In this document: positions 57,800-64,000 of the stretch, piece after piece
Layout of the letters: every line of letters starts with the position of its first letter
Position numbering within the stretch: the stretch's first letter is position 1
The notes under the pieces: generated by a model
The model's database searches: none
The model's input: only the letters and a program-made list of their open reading frames with translations
What the model was told of the DNA's origin: nothing
Translations under genes and position numbers: made by a program
Source: Limnoperna fortunei
Taxonomy: Eukaryota > Mollusca > Bivalvia > Mytilida > Modiolidae
Direction of reading: 5' to 3'
DNA: 64,000 nucleotides
NCBI GenBank assembly: GCA_944474755.1
Contig: OX104117.1
Span: 73,012,926 to 73,076,925 of the forward strand

Positions 57800-59039
57800 C
57801 AGTGATCTCCCCAGAAATTTTGGATAGCATCACATTTAGCAGTTTCGTATGCGTTGTCGGTCGATCCAATTTTGAATCCAAGTTTGTTGTATATTTCAAT
57901 AATTGTAATACATTAATATATCCATTAAAAGACTATAAATACTGTGTTCATTTTTTATTTATTAGATAAAAATAACAAAGCAAACATGGTAAAAAATACA
58001 CAATGGAGCACTAAGCACAGTTCTACATGTATTAGCACTAAATTTACATCAATTTTCAGAGGCACTTATCAATCTATGGTCAGCTTTCTTTTTTTCTTCT
58101 GTGCAAAAGATGTCACACATGCTTGAAAGTTAAATTCCTTTAATGATGGTTCCTCTGTTGATATGATCATCAGGTAGTTGAGTACATGCTGGCTAAGACA
58201 GTTCCTGAGTATGCTCTTGATTCTATTCATGGTGCTGAAACACCTTTCACAGTCTGCTGTTGAAACTGGCAGTACCAATGCAATCTGTACTTTGATAGTC
58301 ATGAGTATTAGTCTTTCATCTTGGATACCTTTTCTAACACTTGTTTGGTTGTAACATCCTTCATCTTGCTGGCAATTGTATATCACAGTTGGGTTTTGTC
58401 AACCATGGATGTTTCTTGCACAATTTTTCGCTTTTTCGGAGCTGGTTCTGCCATGATGCAAATGCAAGTGTTGTTTTGTTTATGTTGTTCATTTCATCGA
58501 ATAGCGTATTTATCGTAACCTCGGGGCTTGGATCATGTGTAAATGCCATATGTCAGCTTGGGGTCGTCAGACCTGAACAGTAATCACCAATTATTGCAAT
58601 TTCAACATATTTAATTACATTTATTAGCTCAAATAGTTAATTACCAATAATAACTGTCAATAATTTTACAATTATTTATTTTTCATTGTTATCGTAAGCA
58701 GCCAATTGTTGTGAAATAATAACGAGCGAAAACTTCAAACAATCTAAACAGTTATCAACCAAAATGCAATCAACACCTATTTAATCACATTTTACTAGCT
58801 CTGATTATCAATTACGATTTAATAAGAGATCACATCAGACAAATATTACTAGATTATTTTTGTCATTGTAATCGTAAGCGGCCGATTATTATGAAGAAGT
58901 AACGCGCTCAAATTTCAAATAGGTAAACATTGAGCATCTCGGCAGCGACTGATAGCATCTCAGTGACTTCGATAGCATCTCGGTAAAAACGGATAGCGTC
59001 TCTGTACCGAGATGCTAAAACGGCCTGGGGAGATCACTG
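57800..59039 (-). mobile_element. hAT element, internally deleted, 8-bp target duplication
   Basis: A 1,240-bp element with CAGTGATCTCCCC ends (inverted at 59,039) and the perfect 8-bp duplication ACCCTAGA (57,792-57,799; 59,040-59,047), diagnostic for hAT transposons. On the minus strand 58,069-58,386 encodes the C-terminal dimerisation region of the transposase: VLPVSTADCERCFSTMNRIK, then RNCLSQHVLNYLMIIS. Upstream transposase parts (zinc finger and most of the DDE core) are missing. Right-hand subterminal repeats of GATAGCATCTC occur at 58,930-59,020. It lies between LRR exons 5 and 6 and cannot move by itself. Confidence 0.9.
58069..58386 (-). pseudogene. hAT transposase C-terminal fragment (hATC)
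   Basis: A 105-codon open piece containing the hAT dimerisation motif STADCERCFSTMNRIK and the leucine-rich helix after it. It begins without the N-terminal BED finger and RNase H-like catalytic residues. Host genes of ZNF862 type carry similar domains, but the flanking termini and target duplication identify this as transposon sequence. Confidence 0.88.
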
Positions 59040-59185
59040 ACCCTAGAGTTAGATACAATGACACGTAATTTTGATCTTTCTGATTAAATACTTAGTCAAT
59101 GTCAAATCCAAACTAGATTGCAGTAAAAAAAGTATTAACAGTCAATTTCTGTAAATTTCTAATAAAACTAAGGGAGATAACTCAC

Positions 59186-59309
59186 CACTTCGTCAAATGA
59201 AGTAATACTGTTTCTACTAATATTTAATATTTCTAGCAGAGGAAAGGAAGATGGAACAAATGACACTTCTGTGATGTGATTATCTGCTGCATGTAATTCT
59301 GTTAGAGAT
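59186..59309 (-). CDS. LRR/coiled-coil gene, exon 5
   Basis: Acceptor ending TTTTTTTAG, donor GTGAGT; 124 nt encoding SLTELHAADNHITEV and FPLLEILNISRNSI, two LRR units. It enters with one base and leaves in phase 0. Confidence 0.88.
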
Positions 59310-59314
59310 CTAAA

Positions 59315-60590
59315 AAAATACAATAAATTGTCAAATAGTTACAAAATGCAGTGAACTGTTGTTCATAATTGATCAAAATAAGAGGAAAGATGTTGGTAAA
59401 TCATTGTTCAATAGTTAACAGTTCAAACAATACTTAAATGATCTTGCATCTGAAACTCATTTTAACTAGATATATTTAGAAGCAATTGTTAAACTGTCCT
59501 TATTAGGGACTTATTGTGAAAAGTTTAAATCAATGTTTAATTTAAATCACAGGTTACCTCATTTTAACACAATCTTAACAGCTAAATTGGTGATGATTGA
59601 AAAAAGAAGTTGTGAAAAGTGCCCCATTTAAAACGTATCCCAACAATAACACTTGGTCTGACAGAAAAGATTGCCTGTGGTTTGGCACATTTTAAAAGAC
59701 TTCTGGTCATCTGCATGTCGGAATAAACAATACAATTCAATTGGAACATGATAATGTGGTAACACTGTTTATGAAGACAGGTATTCTTATTTTTAATCAA
59801 ACAAAATTTCAAGAAATATAGATCAATACTTAAATTGTATAGAAATTCTTCAAATGTAGAAAAAGAACATTTAACAAAAAACAAAAAGAAAACTATACGT
59901 TATAGTGTAAAGAAGTTGTTTAAATCAAAAGTAAACAATTTCAAATAAACCAAATTCCAACCCAATTGCAATGGTAATTTATTCCTTATATACTAGTTAC
60001 AAATCAAAACAAGTCTTTTGAATATTCTCACATCCTTACCACAACAGAAAATAAGAAAAATGTTGTGTTGGCAAAAACATTCAATAATTTGAATTGCAAA
60101 AAATAATAATTAAGAAATAATGTCATGGAGGCTGAGGGAAAAATTAACGATATAAATGGTTATCCTGTTGTAAAACAATGATAAATCACATCCTCTGTGA
60201 ATTATTTGTATTCTAACAATTATGGTAAATTAATTATTTTTACATACCTATAGAAAACATCACTTCCACCATAAACTGGATGTTTCGTCAATGTAACAAA
60301 CAATACATTGCAACCGATATTTTAGCAAGTGTTGCTATTTATAAGAATATGTCATAGGCAATTGCTCTCCGGTGGGAGTTACAGTTTTGTAATTAGAACA
60401 GCCCTTCAAAACACACCCTCATCGGCACGTGTTGCTCATACATAAATGATTTTTTTTACCACAGTTTTAGTCTCAAAGTCTTTAAAGCATGTCATGTTAG
60501 AATGAAAAAGAATTCTTACTATATTAATAATAATACATAACGCAAAAATGGAGACAACTAGATTTTTCTTCTAAAATTAAAGAAATAAAT
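59315..60590. other. LRR gene intron, nothing else recognised
   Basis: AT-rich intron sequence; the 100-codon antisense frame at 59,582-59,884 has no support. Confidence 0.45.
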
Positions 60591-60596
60591 ACTCAC

Positions 60597-60808
60597 TTGA
60601 GTTTTCCTAATGGTTTTAAGCTTACTAATCTATTATTAGTAACATTCAGAATCAGTAAAGTGTTCATTCCTTTTAATCCATTTAGATCTTTTAATTCATT
60701 TCCTGACAAGTCAATGTCCTGCAGTTTTTTACAGCGGCTAAAATCAACAGTTTTTAAACGATTTCCACTTGCATTTAATTCTTCTAAGTTCGGCAGATAG
60801 TTTACAAC
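60597..60808 (-). CDS. LRR/coiled-coil gene, exon 4
   Basis: Acceptor GTTTTATTTCAG, donor GTGAGT; 212 nt with NYLPNLEELNASGNRL, CKKLQDIDLSGNEL and TLLILNVTNNRLVSL, three LRR units of the L-x2-L-x-L-x2-N type. Enters in phase 0. The 67-codon plus-strand frame at the same place is its antisense shadow. Confidence 0.9.
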
Positions 60809-60814
60809 CTGAAA

Positions 60815-61630
60815 TAAAACATTTATAGACAGTGATTCAGTCCATGGGTTTTCATTAGTTTGTACCCTATTTCATGATGAAAGTGTGTATAAGCAAAAAA
60901 ACTATGCATGTTAGATTCTGATAAACTGTAGTTCATGTTTAGAATGCCAAACATGGAAAAGAGTTTCTTCCAATGAAAAAAAATCTATAAGAGAAAATTG
61001 TTTGCACCTTTTATCAAATAATCCATTTTATATAACAATACACAGGGCTCATGCTGGGTCAAAATTATAGGGAGATGTCACTATATATTTAACTTCAATT
61101 AGTTTAAAGTAACTGCCAAAATACTATTTTTACTACGTTTCAACCATTGCAATACTCATTTCAACACTATCAGCATCGTACATTTGTAATCTGCGGCACC
61201 AAATTCATATCCTCTCCGGAAATTTTCTTTGGTCTGAACTGGTTTCTGGTCGTATTTATACCTACACTTTATATACCAAATAAAAATGTTAAACGGGTCC
61301 CAGTTGAAGTTTGTGGTGCTTAAACATAATAAACAGGACGTGGTATCAAAAATACAAAGATTTCTTACCAAAATGAATAAAATTAGACAGGGGACATCAG
61401 GCGATTCTACAAAATGAAAGGGAACTTCACTTTGCTTTTGAAGATGATCGGGGGCGAAGTGAGACCACGATAAGGCTACTTCTGCGCCCAAGGCGCCCTT
61501 CAACACGAGCACTGATACATTGTTTTTTAAATTCTTTACCTCCGCTTGGCTACTGGATCATGTTAAACCAGTACTATATTTATACAGAGAATACATCATA
61601 AGCAGAATGTATTCCACTGTATCTGTAAGA
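60815..61630. other. LRR gene intron with a GC-richer unclassified segment
   Basis: 61,150-61,530 is less AT-rich than its surroundings and contains a 118-codon minus-strand frame without ATG-context or domain support. It may be an unclassified dispersed repeat. Confidence 0.35.
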
Positions 61631-61637
61631 AACTTAC

Positions 61638-61780
61638 CGATAAGTTATCTAACATATTAAAACTAAGATCTAAAACACTAAGTAGTGAACAGCATGACAG
61701 CTCTGGGGAATCAATCTTCATCAGGTGGTTAGAACTTAGGTTCAAAGTCCGTATCTTTGTACACTGACTCAGACTTTTTC
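61638..61780 (-). CDS. LRR/coiled-coil gene, exon 3
   Basis: Acceptor ATTTTATTTTAG, donor GTAAG; 143 nt encoding GKSLSQCTKIRTLNLSSNHL and LLSVLDLSFNMLDNLS, two LRR units. The two leading bases complete the Gly codon from the exon at 63,452. Confidence 0.9.
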
Positions 61781-62379
61781 CTAAAATAAAATAATAAAAA
61801 GGATTCGATGATATTTTTATATTAACATTATGTATGTCTTTCATTGACATCCTAGATTTCTATTAGTTCAAACCGTTACAGATAACGTCGAATCATTCTT
61901 TGAATTTCTCAACGAAACCGGTAGCAATGAAGAGCGCGCACTTCCTGGACAACATCTACAGTAAACAAACAACCCAGAGTAATTTAAATTAACAAAAATA
62001 CATTTTGAACAATTTAAATCAGGTCCCTTAGCATTTTTAGAATGAAATAAAATGTAAATACAAGAACTGAATTATAGTTCATATGTTGAAGAAACTTCGA
62101 AAGAATGTGTTTCTATATTGAAATTATGTGTATAATTTGATACAAACAATATAAGATTGATTGATTGATTGGTTGATAGTAAATGAATCACCTATGTACA
62201 AAGGTCTTATCTGGATAAATCTCTTTGAAAGTAAGGTGAAACAGGACTGATACAGAAGTCCAGTACATATGCCGTGAACCTGACCAAATATCATCATATA
62301 AGAGATGGTTCACTTGTATATATATATATTTATAAAGAGTCTAAAGACAGCTGCTAAACAAGTACACTTATTCAGTATC

Positions 62380-62890
62380 GGATTGATTGATTAATGGTGT
62401 TTAACCCTCGAGCAGCAATATTTCAGCTATATACAGGCGATGAACATGAAATGGATGATAAAATGAACATGAAATGATGATGAATGAAAATGGGATGGGA
62501 CACAAGGAAAAATAGGGGTAACAGATTTTAGATTGCCACTGGCAAATGGGAGGATGGATAGGATCGGGCAATTTAGCCTCCTGTAGCGGGATCGAAATCC
62601 CTACTCATAGCGAATACTACAGCAGCGTTCTTTAACGTGCGAGGAACGTGACATTTTTCCCAACACGGTGCACTAATATGGTTTGCGGTCAGGTTTTCCG
62701 TATTATGGCCTGACAACCCCAGCTTGCCAGGGGTACCCCATTCAACCACCTGGGGCACACATCCCAGTCGGTCTTTAGGCAAACCGACCTGACACACCGG
62801 TCAGGATACTGGGCGCTATTTAGTCGCCTTTTACGACAAGCTAGCGCTACTGGGGTCTATTCTTTTAGCCACCCGGATCCTGCACGGGGC
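62380..62890. repeat. SINE-like dispersed repeat sharing the core block
   Basis: Begins GATTGATTAATGGTGTTTAACC followed by GCAGCAATATTTCAGCTATAT, the same core as in the 12.8-44 kb SINE family. It then continues with a different GC-richer body ending TCGCCTTTTACGACAAGC...CCCGGATCCTGCACGGGG. No tRNA boxes were identified. It lies in the LRR gene intron between exons 2 and 3. Confidence 0.65.
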
Positions 62891-63451
62891 AGTATCAGAT
62901 TGACAAACATGATTATACAGCATAAACAAAAAATAATAATATACAAGTCTAGAAGATTATACATGAAATTATTTTCAGTTTTACTCTCAAGAGAAGCTAA
63001 ATAGAGTTAAACTCCACTGATGAGTCTTGAGTAGATGACACGCGAGGCTGGCATATTGAATTTTTCACCTTTATAATTTTGATTACATCTTGTTGGAATA
63101 TTTGAGCAAAGCCAAGTAACAGCATGGCACGTCCACGGGTGGCAGACTGGGAAACAACTATTAAAATAGTTTTGGGTTCAGTTGGAGTGAGAAAGTTTAA
63201 GATCAATATGTTATGATTGTTTACGTTATTTATTTATATTGACACTCAATGACTAAGGCCATTTGTTGGTCAGTTTGTGTCTAAATTTTTGACACCGTCA
63301 TTTGTATCGTTGCATAATCTTCTAGACTTGTATATATATTTATATATATTTGACAACTGTAATTTTATAATTAGTGTTAGTGTCCCATGTCATATTGTTA
63401 CTGGCAATAAAGTATTACATGAAATATAAGTAATTAAAATAACCAACTTAC

Positions 63452-63504
63452 CAATGGTGTTAATTTTATTGTGTTGCAACTGTAAATTACTGAGCTCTTT
63501 CAAG
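63452..63504 (-). CDS. LRR/coiled-coil gene, exon 2 of those visible
   Basis: Acceptor TTTTAATCTTTCAG, donor GTAAGT; 53 nt encoding LKELSNLQLQHNKINTI, one LRR unit. Tiny but supported by both splice sites and phase. Confidence 0.85.
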
Positions 63505-63636
63505 CTGAAAGATTAAAATAAAAATACTCTGGTTTCATTTTATATTCATTGGTTATCAATTGTCATGGTTTCCATGGGTACTATTTTACCCTTGAATTCA
63601 GGAATTCAACGAGTATTATGTTTAATTTACCCATAA

Positions 63637-63886
63637 GGGCTATTCCAGACAAAAAGGTCTCCTGGGGGCAGAATGCACTTTAAATTAAGGGGTACCACCA
63701 ATAGATTTAAATTAAAATTCAACCCCCCACCTACAATTTTCCTATATCAAATTATTTTATTTTTTTGACACCCCACCCAACAAATTTCAATATGCAATTT
63801 TACCCCCCACCTACACATTATTTTATCGAAGGCGTCCTGCCACCCCCCCCCCCCCACCCCCAGGTATATTTTTTCTGGAATAGCCC
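63637..63886. mobile_element. 250-bp Harbinger-like MITE, GGGCTATTCCAGA ends, TAA target
   Basis: Inverted termini GGGCTATTCCAGA, with TAA duplicated on both sides (63,634-63,636; 63,887-63,889). Three-base TWA targets are typical of PIF/Harbinger. A C-rich tract lies at 63,841-63,860. Confidence 0.82.
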
Positions 63887-63925
63887 TAAGGGATATACAT
63901 TGTATTTAAAACAAGATCACACAAC

Positions 63926-63966
63926 CTGTATGCTTTAAGTAAAGGAGTTTGTTTTGAAATTTTATA
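63926..63966 (-). CDS. LRR/coiled-coil gene, first visible exon (tentative)
   Basis: Acceptor AAATTTTTAG and a weak donor GTTGTG bound 41 nt reading YKISKQTPLLKAY plus two bases, which complete a Ser codon with the next exon. Phase and LRR-like context fit, but the donor is poor. Confidence 0.45.
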
Positions 63967-64000
63967 CTAAAAATTTAAGTAGCATTCTGATGGTTTGATC

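Larger units (their letters stand above)
46835..63966 (-). other. Gene model: LRR and coiled-coil protein (10 exons, 5' incomplete)
   Basis: Ten minus-strand exons: 63,926-63,966, 63,452-63,504, 61,638-61,780, 60,597-60,808, 59,186-59,309, 57,341-57,475, 49,515-49,578, 49,058-49,139, 47,820-47,930 and 46,835-46,898. Together they make 1,029 nt (342 residues plus stop) with every splice phase consistent. The first six encode about nine leucine-rich repeats and a cap ending FPNLDILDG. The last four encode a basic linker (LLKRSAQKGAPLMRP), a coiled coil (VITVRQVESQMKQMDTDMKC) and a Ser/Asn-rich tail ending LDETKT. LRR arrays are protein-binding scaffolds; this domain order occurs in several ciliary and centrosomal proteins, but I cannot name the gene. 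Exons upstream of 63,966 lie outside the window. The 7.8-kb intron holds an antisense LINE and a TIR element; another intron holds a hAT element. Confidence 0.82.

Noticed and set aside
60597..60800. 67-codon plus-strand frame
   Set aside because: Antisense shadow of LRR exon 4.
61156..61512. 118-codon minus-strand frame in an LRR intron
   Set aside because: No splice sites matching neighbouring phases, no LRR pattern; probably a dispersed repeat.
1..64000. CRISPR arrays, bacterial promoters, operons or prophage
   Set aside because: No regularly spaced repeats with unique spacers and no prokaryotic gene layout; all tandem arrays seen are micro- or minisatellites.

Overview
This window looks like AT-rich nuclear DNA from a marine bivalve mollusc, possibly a mytilid-like genome. 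The evidence is split genes with GT-AG introns, a very high load of diverse transposable elements, tRNA-headed SINEs with a conserved core, and BTB and LRR genes typical of molluscs. The organism is an inference from repeat and gene style; no sequence search was possible. There is no operon structure, no CRISPR array and no bacterial gene.

Host genes, all on the minus strand: (1) A leucine-rich-repeat plus coiled-coil gene runs across 46,835-63,966. Ten exons can be read with consistent splice phases, from an incoming exon near the right edge to a stop codon. (2) A BTB/POZ gene (copy B) has exons at 43,177 (probably untranslated), 41,342-41,616 and 38,550-39,000. (3) A diverged duplicate (copy A) has a BTB exon at 21,773-22,073 and a matching upstream exon/promoter block ending at 31,500; its intron is swollen to about 9.4 kb by transposons. 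Other duplicated pieces (273-478, 491-590, 33,967-34,162, 39,271-39,360) show that this neighbourhood arose by local segmental duplication.

Mobile elements, left to right: tRNA-derived repeats at 1.9 and 7.8 kb, the second split by a 41-bp palindrome with a 9-bp target duplication; a FLYWCH remnant (3.4 kb); a LINE remnant (6.4-7.1 kb); and a DIRS-like tyrosine-recombinase retroelement (copy 1, about 10.8-17.7 kb). Copy 1 carries in its RNase H region a complete 4,919-bp miniature Polinton/Maverick (11,900-16,818) with 6-bp target duplications. That element keeps only minor capsid, packaging ATPase and protease remnants, and its left end is an inverted copy of its right end. A SINE later entered its left arm. 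A decayed Tc1/mariner copy follows, then a LINE remnant (22.6-23.9 kb), a second DIRS-like copy (24.2-28.9 kb) split by a CR1/L2-like LINE, and several TIR elements (29.0-29.9, 39.4-40.3, 47.0-47.6, 48.1-48.6, 55.8-56.7, 57.8-59.0 and 63.6-63.9 kb). Six copies of one SINE family lie between 12.8 and 44.1 kb.

The only transposon with long intact reading frames is a non-LTR retrotransposon at about 49.7-55.1 kb. It has a coiled-coil/SGNH ORF1 and a 1,146-codon endonuclease-reverse transcriptase ORF2, and sits antisense inside the largest intron of the LRR gene. The most unusual structure is the miniature Polinton, whose architecture suggests an origin by replication template switching.
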